Made by a program: the position numbers and the translations under genes. This document shows, piece by piece, positions 25,528-36,669 of a stretch of DNA of 64,000 nt; position 1 is the first letter of the stretch; each line of letters starts with the position of its first letter. Below the pieces are notes generated by a model. That model saw nothing but the letters and a program-made list of their open reading frames with translations. It was not told the DNA's origin and ran no database searches. The DNA comes from Campylorhamphus procurvoides (lineage: Eukaryota; Chordata; Aves; Passeriformes; Dendrocolaptidae), in assembly GCA_013396655.1 (NCBI GenBank), contig WBMV01006287.1, positions 1,174,756-1,238,755 on the forward strand, written 5' to 3'.

Positions 25528-28500
25528 CTACAAAATCTTCCTGAAATCAAACTTAACAGATGGTATTAGCACTTGGTGAGAAAGGGCCAAGTCATATCCT
25601 GTCTCATATCTTCTCATCATTTGTCTCAGCAGTAAAAGGACTCGTCTTAAATTTCAGTGAGAGAGCCCCTTCTACAACAGATGAGATAAGAGGATCCACC
25701 TCCAACAGCTTGCATTTTAATAAACTCCAATTCAGAGAACGTGAAGGTCTAAAAGAACACTAAAAATCTCATTTCACAATAGTTTCCACTCAATTCCTTC
25801 TCAGAATATAAGAAAATATATTTTTTTAACAAGCAGGATCCAACTCCATATGAAGACTACTTTTACAATGCTGATGACTGATGGACATACTTTGAGCTGC
25901 TTCTTATATAATTTCTTTTGTACTGTGTTAGCTCTTTTTGTATCTGTATGTTGCATATGCCTGATTAATATAATAGACTTTTTCTCTCCCTCTAACTGCC
26001 AGTAATTTGGTTGTCTACCGAAGGAACTTCTCACTGACTGATGTATTAGTGAGTTATTTGTTTAGCATGTTTATGTCTCCTTTTCTGTCTGTGAAATGGG
26101 AACAGTATTACTTGCATAACTCTAAGAATTAAGTAAGAGGGGGGGTTTTTTGTTTGTTTGGTTTTTTTCCCAATTATTTGCAGAGGACAGTCCCTCCAGG
26201 TACCCACCCTTTACATCCCTGTACTCAAGAGTGAGAGGCCAGTCCTGAGTGGCAGGGAGGTGTAACAGGCCACTTGTTTATAGACAATTGCAAGATGAAG
26301 GGCATTCATACATGATTTTTTATACTTAAGATGTCAGCCAAACTTCAAAATCCAGACCATCTTTCATCAAACACTTCTCATAATACATACAAACCATAGA
26401 TTTTTATGCCTAGAAGTTTGATAACTAAGTTGACTTCAATTTTGTTAACAATTCATTAATTTTGTTGAACACTTATTACCTTATGCTACTTATGCTAAAT
26501 ATAAGCATCATTTTGGCTAAAAATTATGTTAATATATGCTGTACATTTCAAATTTTTTTGTCACATGATATAAACATAGTCTGTCATTTATTTTGAAAAT
26601 TTCTTTGTAAAGGACTGTTTATGTTTCTATGTGCTATTGATCCAAAATACTTTGTTTCTTTAAAGAAAATTGTGTTGCTTTTTTCCCTAGGTGGAATTAT
26701 GTTAGAGCTCTAGTTAGGACACTAATAATGGTGCTCCGTATTTATTGAAGAGTGGAACCTGAATGAATGGAAGAAAGGAGAAGAAACTTACTCAGCTTTT
26801 AAAATCTTTTCAGCTGAGCTTTTTTCTACTTTTTCAGAGAATGAAAGGGTACCAATCATCCTAAAACACATTTTAACCAACTTCTTTCTTGATGTTTTAG
26901 GATAGATTCCTCATGCTTTACGATAGATTCTGTCATTCTTGCTTTGTAAATACAGACTCTGGGATGGCAGAAGAAAGGAATCAGTTGCCTCAGACTGTTG
27001 GCATTTAAACTTATTCTAAATGTGTATCAGCGCTTTGGTGTTAAAATACCTGGCAGCTGATTTTACTAGCATGCCTCCCATCCATGCTGGAAAAGAAGCA
27101 GAAAGAGTCACAAGGCCAGGCAGAAAGTTTTGCATCCACCCTCAAGTGTTTGAGGTATACAATTCCTGGCGGTGTAGGTGCCACAGTGCACTGAACCTCC
27201 TGCAGAGCTTAAGTACAGAATTAATCTCACTTAGTCCAGGCTGAAGTCCAGAGCCTCACATTGTAGGCTGGACAATGTGGGAAGCCAGAGTGTGAGTAGA
27301 CAGATGCCTCAAGCCATCACACTCACATTTTAATTACCTCTCTAAAATAAGGTCTTTCGAATCCAGATGTGGGACATGGAGACAAGACACCCTTGTCTGA
27401 TACCTGCAGAGAAGCTCAGGAGCTGGAAGCTCCATCACTGTTGTCAATACCTTGTGGGAGACTTGTGAATATAAGTCAAGGATGGATGTGTGAAGATAAA
27501 TGACATTACACTAGAGAAAATAAAAATCCACATGCTCAAACAGGTATTGGTTTATACCAGCTTGTTTTGTTTCATCAAAATTTTCCACTTCTTTTCTGAG
27601 TGTCTTAGGCTTCAGTTTGCAACCTGACCTTAGTTTCACTGGGGAAAAATTTCACGAAGATAGATCACAGGAAAATTAAGGCTTCACATTTACAATACTC
27701 TCTTCATCCTGCGGCAGTGTTACACTTAGGACTTGATATGGCCATCAAGAGGAAGGTTTCTAGAGCCATTCTGAAGCCCTGGGGTGTTTTGCCTGCCCAA
27801 CATTTCAGGAGGTCCTGGCTTTCCACCAGGCCCTGTGTCATGCTTGCCAGGTTTATATAAAGAGTAAACCCTGAGGTTATATTCCCTGACACAAACACAG
27901 AGCCCATAACTGAATTCTTTTCTCAAGAAAGACACCAATTTCACTGAGACAGAACTTCCAAAAACTTTGTCCCAGATGCTTCATATATAAACCTCCTGTC
28001 TATTTCCATGCTCAGCTAAGCACAGTTCCAAGTGTTCACACATCTTCAGGAAGTTTTACTTTTTATCTATAGCTAGCTGCCATAATTTCTATATGTTTTC
28101 CTTGGAAACATCCAGGGAGCCTCAGCTTATGAATGTCTTTCCCATTTATTAAAGTCCTGATATGTCTGGGAGTAAGTTTATAAGAATTTTATACAGAAGC
28201 ATGCCTGAGTCTAAGTTGGTGCACAACTATACTCTTTGAATAAGGTGATCAAAAGTGCATGTTGATAGGGGCATTAGTGCTGGTGACACTGCTGCCAGCT
28301 ACTCCTCCAACTCCTCCTGATGTTACATTTACATCCCTATAATTTTCCAGTCTTTCATGAAGGACTTTCAGTGAAGCCTAGGTTCTGAAATCAAAAGTGC
28401 ACTATAGCATTAGAAAAGGCAAGGCTTATATTCCTATAAAATCTGAGTTAAAATTCTGTTAGGGCTCTTCCCCACTCAGAAGCTACAAAACCACACATGT

Positions 28501-30930
28501 ACAAATGTCTGCTCAAGTTTGTGTTGAAGTTTTGATCACTTTTCTTGCTGGTAAAGTACCCTGTGATTTGCAAAAACCTGGAATTTTTTGCAGGAAATAT
28601 TAGCTTAATAAAAAAATGACTAGAAGGCTTTCAAAGTTCCAAGAAAACCTGATACCTTCACCAAATCTTCTTTTCTTTTCAGCTCTGCTATAAACTGCTC
28701 ACTGATTCTCAAGAGGAAGTTGACTCAGATGTTTGGTGTCACACAAGCAGGGTCTGAAGGTGCCAAGTCTCACATATTTTTCTTTTTTAATTATGGTGAC
28801 AGCCTTTTCTCATGAGTGGAAGGAAATTTGGAAACTACTTCTACATATTAGTACTTTGTTGGGAAAGTCCTGTCCCTGTGAGTGGCTGCATCTAATGGGC
28901 ATGTTTCTCTCTTTCTTTCTGCTGACAGGTCGGTGATTCCTTCTCTGTTTCACATTATCTTCTGGTAGAAACAAACACCTAGAAGTTCTTTAAAAATTAT
29001 TCTTTTTCCCCATCAGGGACTTTCTATTAATTTCAATGGACTGGGATAAATTAATCTTTAAATAATTTATACTTGATAAAAGGGGGATTTTTCATGCATG
29101 CAAACATGAACTATTTATGAATATACACCTTTATATGTGTGGATGAAATGAACCAGAAAAATACCTGCAGAATTCCACGTGTACATAAGCCACAAGGTTT
29201 TGCACAGCTGTAGCAGGAGACAGTGCAGAATAAATTAAGTGTATTCACACTTGTTTTATGTAATATCCGAAGGATTCTTATCTGGTAAATAGTAGGTTTC
29301 ACACAAAATTAATTCAGTAGGAGTGGAGAAGGTTTCAAAGACGCCTGAAGAGCAATGGAAAGGGTTAGGCTTACAGCCAATTTAAAACATTGATAAAATT
29401 TTCCTTTCCTCGTGCCCTCAAGGTGCCCTTGCTCTTCAGCAGTTCTGTGTGAGTATATTATTCAGGGTGAAAACTTTTCTTACATCACACTAGAGCTTCT
29501 TTTCTTCTTCAGTTTGGCAACTTCCACCGTATTTTAACTTAGATAAAAACATTTTGCTATCCCAAGGCAAAACTGAACACTTCCCAAGGGACAGAAACTT
29601 TGCTGAGATTCACAAATAAATACTAGCAACCCATCAGTCTCTCGAATGCAACAAGAACATATAATATCCAGAAAAAAGACCTGCTTGAATCAAAACCCTG
29701 TCAGCTAAACAAATATGGTGAAATCATGGGAGGCAGAGATGGAGAAATTAACTGCTGTGGGCTATAGTTAATGAACAGTTTGAAAAGCAGAAAATCATCA
29801 TCACAAAGATAGAAATAGAATGGAAACAAAATTAACATCGCAAAAAAGAACATTTTTGCTTTCACTGGAGGCTGATTTCACCCAGAAATGCACTGACTTT
29901 CAGTGGGATCTACCTCCAACCAGCTATTGAAGATTTTCTAAACATGATCAGTGAGATCTATCAAAACATTGAAACTTCGAAGGATGACAAGGCAGCTGGG
30001 TCAAAGTATGCAAAACATGCCTACAACTTCATTAAAAAAGGGTCTGCATAACATCTTCCTTAAGATGTGCAACTGTATGGCAGTACTGCCTCATTAAAGA
30101 AAAAAGGCCCTAAATGGCCACTCCCTGAAGAATAGTTGTTGTGGCACACTATGGGTGGCCACAGGTGCATGTTGTTGTGCTCCCAAGCAAGAAATTGTCG
30201 TGCACAGGAACACTGTGGCCGGGCCTAAGAGAGTGGCACTGATGTTTTTCTTTATTCACACCTTGCCCTCCACACGCAGGATCATGATAGTATTTACTAC
30301 CTGGACTAAGAGTTAGAAAATCTTACAAGACAAGGCAGCTGTCCTTGAGTGATGGAAGGAGAACTGCATGGCTGAAGGAACCATTTTTTTACTATTTTTC
30401 TGCCTCCTGGAACAGTCTTTTCTGGAAGGAAAAGATAAAAAATTAGACTATTCTAAAGGTTTTGAAATTAGACACTTTGGAAAGAATTACTTTGTTCCAA
30501 TCTCTATCAGTAACATTCAGGTTAAATCTCCCCTACATTTTATTTTAAAGCATCAGTGGACTTGTCTTGCTATTTCCAATCAAAGAGTCTTCACAATCTT
30601 GCTTTTCACATACCTCCAGGGCATATAAAAGGGAATTGCTGGAGGACATCATGACCAGCAATGACCACAATGTCAAGAAAATACAAATGAAACACAACTT
30701 CATGATGTCTCCCAGTGCACAGAGGTGGAAGGCAAAATTGTTTCTCTGCTTTCATGAGTTCTGGTTAAACTCTGGCTGAGGGTTGGAGCTTTCTGCCTGT
30801 TTCCAGTTCTTTTAAAAAACAACACAATGTCCACAGATCAGCTGTCAAAACTGGCTTGCAATTTATACATGTTATATGGACCTTCTTGTTCCAGATATTT
30901 GCCATGAATTGCTTTAGTGTTTTTCTTTCT
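25528..30930. other. Unique noncoding DNA with one short G/T tract
   Basis: No gene or confident transposon. A short tract of G7 followed by TTTTTTGTTTGTTTGG lies at 26138-26171. A weakly collagen-like minus frame at 27726-27944 and a possible LTR-like stretch near 30138-30300 are discussed elsewhere. Confidence 0.5.
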
Positions 30931-30946
30931 TATTTATTTATTTATT
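30931..30946 (+). repeat. Short (TATT)n tract
   Basis: About four TATT units. Minor simple repeat. Confidence 0.8.
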
Positions 30947-32953
30947 AATTTCTGAACAAAAAATACTCTCCCATTCCCTGTTTCATAGTCACCTCACCTC
31001 TAGGCTCCTGAAACACACATACAGAATTATCAGGGAGATTAGATCCAACTAGTTTTTCAAACTGAAGGCAGAATAAACACTACATGAAGCAGTAGCTTCT
31101 AGATTTGTTTTATTGAAACATAAGTTTTGGTTGCTACTCTATATTATTAAACACAAATAAAAAGTAACTTGGTATCTAGTGTAAACAGGATCTTCCCAAA
31201 GAAGTTAATTTTGCCTTGAATTCACTGACCTGAAAATATTTTTTGGTTTCTCCTCTGTCATTTCTCTGTCCTTTACCCCAATGTTGCTTCACCAACCACC
31301 GCCTCCCAAGAATAGAACCCTGATACCTTACCTGAAACTATCAATATGCAAAACTGGTATTTGCTTAGTGAACTGTGACTGACCTTGTAAATTTAGGTAA
31401 CTTTGATCCAATAAACCTGCATTCTTAGAAAGGAAATCTGAAGGAGAATGGAAGTTTTAATTTTGCTAGAGATGAAAGAAGAACAAATCAGATGAGCAGA
31501 AATGAGTTTCAAGACATTGTTCTTTTAGGACTAAAGCATCATAGACTGAAACACAATTCTTTAAAAATATGTTGTTGGAGACAAACTGATTGAGCACATG
31601 AAACTCAAAATTTTCTTTTCAATTCATCCATATCATCTGAACCTGCAGAAGTAGAAGGTTTAGTGGGATGTGCATCTGGATTGTTTAATTTCCTCTGATG
31701 CAGAACACTGGAGAAGAGGTTATGATTCTCTATGAATTTGATCTATCAAATAATCTGACTTTTTCAAGGCACAATCACAGTCCTTGTCCTATCTCACAAT
31801 GTATGCACAAATGTTAACACAAAGATGATTTTGAAGAGACATTTTTTATCTGTTTATATACAGCTGGGACAAGAGGGTGAGCCCAGTGTTAAACTGATAT
31901 ATTGGGAAGGTTTTAGTAGGGTTTGTCCTGGCTATCTGGACTGAGAATGAGTGTAAAGACTGTAGATACACCCCAGGGTGCAGTTCAGATAGCTTATTGC
32001 TCACTCAAGACAAACAGATGTTTGCAAAATTCTCTCACGAATCACCAAACAGTAATATCCACAGCACTAAATACAGAAAATCTTTGTAGAGTCCTACAAA
32101 AGAATTCACCTCCCATGCTTCAGGAAAAAAATTTTAAAGCCCAAAGACCAAACAGATTTTTATTCAGAAGGATCATCTGCTTCTGTGCGCCAGTAAGAAC
32201 TCAGGACATCTCCTAACCCATGAGCTGATGGAAGAAGGGCAGAAGGAATAGGGAGTATGAAGATACAACTTTCAGATGTTGTCAGAGGACCATAGTAATT
32301 TCTACAGCTTTCCATCTGATTTTTGATGTGAAAGGAGATGCATCCAGCAGAATAGTTACAAACCACACTTTCATCTTTGTAATCAGATATCAAAACACAC
32401 AGTTTCAGGAGCAGGGAAAGCAATGAGGTAACATTTCTAAAGGATCCTTTCCTATATAATCCTTTGGGGCATAGAACCCGTCACCTCTATTGGACAGTCA
32501 GAAACTTAATATGAGGACCTAATATCTTTGATGCATCATCTTAGCTAGCATGCTTTGTTGAAATTTGCCAAGAAGTTCTAAAGTTATTTAGAGGGAAATA
32601 AAATGAAGAACCAAACTAAAGATGACTAAAGAGAAACATGTTCTCTTTGATAAGAATTAAATCTTTGTTCTTGATAATGGAAGTAAATAAATGATCTCTT
32701 CTAGGAGATTAGAATCATTAAATTTTGAAAGTCATTAGTACTTCAGTGGGGAGCTGAATAGGGGATGCAGTATCTGGACATAGTTCTTTCAAATCAGTTC
32801 AGGTACATTAGTTCAGTGTTGATCATTCTCTCCTCATCCAGACTTTAAGTAGAGGATATCACCACTTCTGCTTGAGAGTTCAGTCTAGATTTTTTTTCTT
32901 CCATGTTTTTTCTAACTCCTCTAAATTTTCCTGCCTCATTTATATCCTGGATT
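30947..32953. other. Unique noncoding DNA
   Basis: No gene recognised. The opposing frames of 97 (plus, 31923-32216) and 87 codons (minus, 32160-32423) show no domain or splice context. Confidence 0.55.
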
Positions 32954-33097
32954 ACCCTGAGTTTAGCTCAGTTGGCAAGAATACAGTGCTAATAATGCCA
33001 AGGTTGTCAGTTTGATCTCTGTAGGCGTCATTCACTTATAAGATGAACTCAGTGATCCATATGGATCCCTTCCAACCCAGAATGTTCTGTGATTCTG
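32954..33097 (+). mobile_element. tRNA-Ile-derived SINE with CR1-like tail (TguSINE1-like)
   Basis: The head aligns with tRNA-Ile. An A box (TTAGCTCAGTTGG) lies at 32963-32975, the anticodon loop context GTGCTAATAATGCCAAGG keeps an AAT anticodon near 32987-33004, and a B box-like GTCAGTTTGATCTC follows at 33006-33019. The remainder (about 33040-33097) matches the CR1 3' end, with GATCCCTTCCAACCCAGAAT and a final CTGTGATTCTG in place of the usual ATTCTATG octamers. This head-tail structure is that of TguSINE1, known from zebra finch and mobilised by CR1 machinery. The copy is diverged: bases are missing in the D loop and the acceptor stem is eroded, so it is not a functional tRNA gene. Confidence 0.85.
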
Positions 33098-34549
33098 CGG
33101 ATTTGCTACAAGGCAGAACTTACTGACTCTGTAGTTCTAATGCTGTAAGCTTGTGTAAGAGCCACTGGGTCAACAAGAATCCCCACAAAGCAGAAGTTCC
33201 AGGAGATTATTCACATACACATTTGTAACTGAGATAAAAACTACTTATTTGAACTGCACAGATACTAATTCACATGACCACTCCTACGTGTTTTTTCCTT
33301 CACAGATCCCAAGTCACTATGCACTTTATAAATATTTCTATTTATAGTGATGATGCAGGAAATCAAATTATTTCTTAAATATAACCTACCCAGAGAGAAA
33401 TTGGACTAGACAGAGACCTTAGAATCTACCCCTTTGACCATAAATTTTTCTCCCAGACCATGATAAAGAACAGACCATTTGCTGTAAGGTTATTGCATTA
33501 TATAGGGGCAGTGGTTGAAGCCTGAGTATCACTTCCATACAGAAAATGTTCAGCAGAAATAATAAGCAGTACCTCTATATTTTAATACAATTTTATTTTT
33601 AGAAGTCCCGCAAGACCAAGCATGAAAAAGTCACATGGCAATTCTAAATGTCATCACTTCAAAAGAAGTACTGTGCCGGTTGTTATACTGATACCCAGAA
33701 CAACATGATGAGCATACATTTAGAATATATGTTACTGTGGTTTGGTTTTCTTTAAATGAGAGTGGGACCTTGCCTCATTCATTTAGGTTCTTTGGAGGAA
33801 AAATGAAATAACCTTTTATTTCTGAGCTAGACTGTAGGATAACATGGGCTTGGTTCCTGCAACAGCACCTGAAATGCTCAGCACTCAAGTGGCAAAAGAA
33901 AGCATTAAGGCTTAAGAGCCCACATTGTCCTGCTGAAATCAGTAGGGCCTCATATGGATAAGTATATGTTTCAGTATAAAGATCAAAGCACCTAGAAAGG
34001 CCTTTCACAGCTTGGCAGGAGAAGTAAAATGACATCTGAACTTGTGTTTTGCTTGGAATTGGCCATGGTTTTTTGAAACTAGTAAGAGCTTTGAGTAGTC
34101 ATAATGATCAGCTGATCAAAAAGTTAGTGCAAAGTATGAGTGAGCAAAGCTTTTCCTTTGTTTATATACAAATTAACATTTTTACTGTGGTACACGTATT
34201 TTGCAGTTCCAGTTTGAATGTATGTATAAAGATTGATGTGTCAGATTATAACTTAAAGAAAGAAAAAAAAATCTTATTATAACCACATAATGCATACTTT
34301 TTTCTTAAATATTGTATATCCATATATTGCTATCTATTTCATAGAATATATGCATATAAAATATACTATACGTGTCTCTGGTTTTGTGTGCACGCTGTAT
34401 ATGCATGACTCATAAATGATTTTTATGGATATATCAGTGTTTCTAGATTACACTGAATTGTAGAAAAACTGTCATTAGGAAAAAAATAAGAATACACAGC
34501 TTTTCAACAAAAGAAGGGACTAATACTGCCAGTGTTGCCTTGGTTTGGG
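33098..34549. other. Unique noncoding DNA
   Basis: No gene or repeat recognised beyond short AT-rich runs near 34290-34400. Confidence 0.55.
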
Positions 34550-34597
34550 TGTTTTTGTGTGCATGCATGTGTGTGGGTGTGTGTGTCTATGTGTCTT
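34550..34597 (+). repeat. Imperfect GT repeat
   Basis: TGTG units with GCATGCATG and GGGTG interruptions, followed by T runs. Alternating purine/pyrimidine DNA and a probable old, interrupted microsatellite. Confidence 0.85.
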
Positions 34598-34699
34598 TTT
34601 TTTCTTTTTTTTAACATCCATCCCTGCCAATCTTTGCACTGCCAGTAGGGAAAATCATATCCATGGCAACGAGCTGCACCATTCCTACCCACGTCAATG

Positions 34700-35045
34700 A
34701 CGACTTGAATCTAAACTGTCAAATATTCTATGCACATCATGTAAAATAGGTCTCTTTTCCTATACCTCTGTGCATCTAGGTTTTGTGGCTACATGTTTAT
34801 GCAAATAAGAATTGTCCCTTTTCTCTCGGGTTCATTGAACACTGAATTTGTTTTGCACTTTGGCAGTGCAAAGCCATGCTCTCTTGCCACTTGGCATCCC
34901 ACATAATTGCATTATAATGATAATGCTCCTTAAATGAGTTTGATAGTGCCAAATACTTGGCTCGTGAGGAAGACATGGGGCGTGCTTTAAAATAAGAGCA
35001 TTAATATGGATCTGAGATATATGCATAATATTTAATTGGCTCTCT
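34700..35045. other. Candidate conserved noncoding element with FOX-OCT motif
   Basis: Mixed-composition block with TGTTTATGCAAAT at 34794-34806 (forkhead-like TGTTTA overlapping octamer ATGCAAAT), a TGCCAAATACTTGGCTCG stretch near 34947-34964 resembling a TTGGC-type NFI pair, and ATGCATAATATTTAATTGGC at 35021-35040. No frame is plausible. Conservation is inferred, not shown. Confidence 0.3.
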
Positions 35046-35308
35046 AGATTGTACTAATTTTCAGGGCTGGAAAGCCACCATTTGATTGATTTTTACAGTT
35101 AGTGAAAAGGAGAAAATGTCCTTCATAAATCCTCTACATATTAGTCACCATTTTTTGTACAAAGACATCAGATTCCAAGGATTTCCCTTTTCCTACTTGG
35201 CAAGATAAAAACCCAAAACAACACATTAAACACTCAGTGATTCTGCCCCAGATTTTCATGTACATACAGTTCAATCTTCTTTCCTTGGTCTCCTTCAGAT
35301 GGTGATTC

Positions 35309-35313
35309 CTACA
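35309..35313. repeat. Target-site duplication CTACA (left copy)
   Basis: CTACA directly precedes the LTR terminus and recurs at 35759-35763 directly after it. A 5-bp duplication is the ERVL hallmark. Confidence 0.85.
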
Positions 35314-35758
35314 TGTCATGATTTAGGAATGGCATTCCCTAACTTAGTGCTCCCCTCACCTCAAATGAGACTATCCCAAAGCAGATGGCACCTGCTCAAC
35401 CCCCAGCCCTACCAGTGAGAAAGACAAAAGGTAGAGATTATGGGTTGAGATAAGAACAATTTACTGGAAACAACAATGATATAAGAATAATAATAGTAAG
35501 AGCAACAATATTAATAACAAAAGGTATAAGAAAAAGAAAAGATTTACACAGAAAAACTGTGACAAAATACCAACCAGCTATTCCACACCACACCACGCTT
35601 TTCCCAACAGGCAAGCAGGGACGGCAAGTTTCTTCCTTCCACCCCACAGTGGTGATGTGAGTGGTATAGAACAGCAACCACACCCACACAGCTCCAGGTT
35701 CTACCCCCTCACAGCTACTGTGAGTAATTTAGCTCTGTCATGGCCAAAACCCAGGACA
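35314..35758 (-). mobile_element. ERVL-type solo LTR, 445 bp
   Basis: On the minus strand it starts TGTCCTGGGTTTTGGCCATG and ends CATGACA, giving TGTC...GACA inverted termini. The interior follows the common avian ERVL LTR plan: an early CTGGGTTTTGGCC...CAGAGCTAAATT, a TTATTATTATT-rich stretch near 35475-35500, then ATCTCAACCCATAATCTC just after the expected polyadenylation area. The polyadenylation signal is degraded. A perfect 5-bp duplication flanks it, and no internal retroviral sequence is present, so the provirus was removed by LTR-LTR recombination. Intact ends and duplication suggest a fairly young insertion. Confidence 0.9.
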
Positions 35759-35763
35759 CTACA
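35759..35763. repeat. Target-site duplication CTACA (right copy)
   Basis: Matches the copy at 35309-35313 exactly and sets the LTR boundaries. Confidence 0.85.
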
Positions 35764-36568
35764 ATTACCTGCAAACAGTATTATTATTAATACTGTTATT
35801 AATACAATAACTTTATAAATCCCACAGGAACACTGACCAGAAGTGCCAAGGTGCTTCAAAAAAGTCCCCACATGTGGTCCTGAGCTGGAAGCAGAAGATA
35901 CTTTGAGCCTCAGCCACCAGAATATACAGCATGTTCCAGAGAGATGTAGAGCTGTGACTTATGCTTTTCATGTAAAGAAAAGTCAGTACATCAAGACCTT
36001 GTCAGTGTTATCTGGTTAAATAAAAATTTGTGGATGAAATATACAGCATTAAAAGGATATTGTTGTGAAGGAAAGATCATTTGGTTGCTATTTGTGTGAC
36101 TAGCAAGAATAATTTTGTGCCGAAGACTTTATTGTACACTGTGAGCTGTGAGAAGGGTTAAGTGGTTGCATATGTCCGTGACTCAACAGTGCAATCAACA
36201 AAAGTAAATTGTTCTTGTTGAAAAAATCAACACCAAAATGTAATTAACAGTGAATGTCTAAAAGAAGGGATATTCCTTTAGGCCCAAATGCTTTCATGAA
36301 TATTAGTGCATAAGTGCACTTAATTTTTACAAATTTTAAACTAATCAAACTAAAAAGAATTATATGAAACAAAATAAAATGTGTATTTTCCTGTGAATAT
36401 CAATCTTCTGTCAACTGATACCACTTTGCCGTACCTTAACTGGTAAAGTGTAATATACAGTACAGTGCTGTACATGTGACACACTAGACCTGTGAATCCA
36501 GTACAAAATGAACCAGTGGGACTGACCAGCAGGACCTTATCCACCTCTGTGGCATTAAGAACTCATAG
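35764..36568. other. Unique noncoding DNA
   Basis: No gene recognised. A near-palindromic TACAGTACAGTGCTGTAC lies near 36458-36475. Confidence 0.5.
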
Positions 36569-36669
36569 AATTATAATTCCACTGACAACATTCTGTCAGG
36601 TTGGTTTTGTCATAAAATTATAATTCCATTAAATTATAATAAATAAATTATAAAATTATAATTCCACTG
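36569..36669 (+). repeat. Three copies of AATTATAATTCCA
   Basis: Copies start at 36569, 36616 and 36654. The first and third extend their similarity through ACTG(A/G)CA(A/G)CA. The core AATTATAATT is itself palindromic. The first copy is followed by a CTGACA...TGTCAG hairpin. Origin by local duplication is likely. Confidence 0.8.

Noticed and set aside
29930..30050. LINE reverse-transcriptase-like frame (KDDKAAGSKYAKHAYN)
   Set aside because: Only a short GKAAG-like resemblance, with no downstream RT motifs such as FADD.
30138..30300. Possible LTR fragment (TTTATTCAC near 30260, TGTTGTGG start)
   Set aside because: Only a polyadenylation-like signal and a TG start; no promoter, duplication or family resemblance.
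32954..33028. Functional tRNA-Ile gene
   Set aside because: Eroded acceptor stem, missing D-loop bases and an attached CR1 tail show a SINE.
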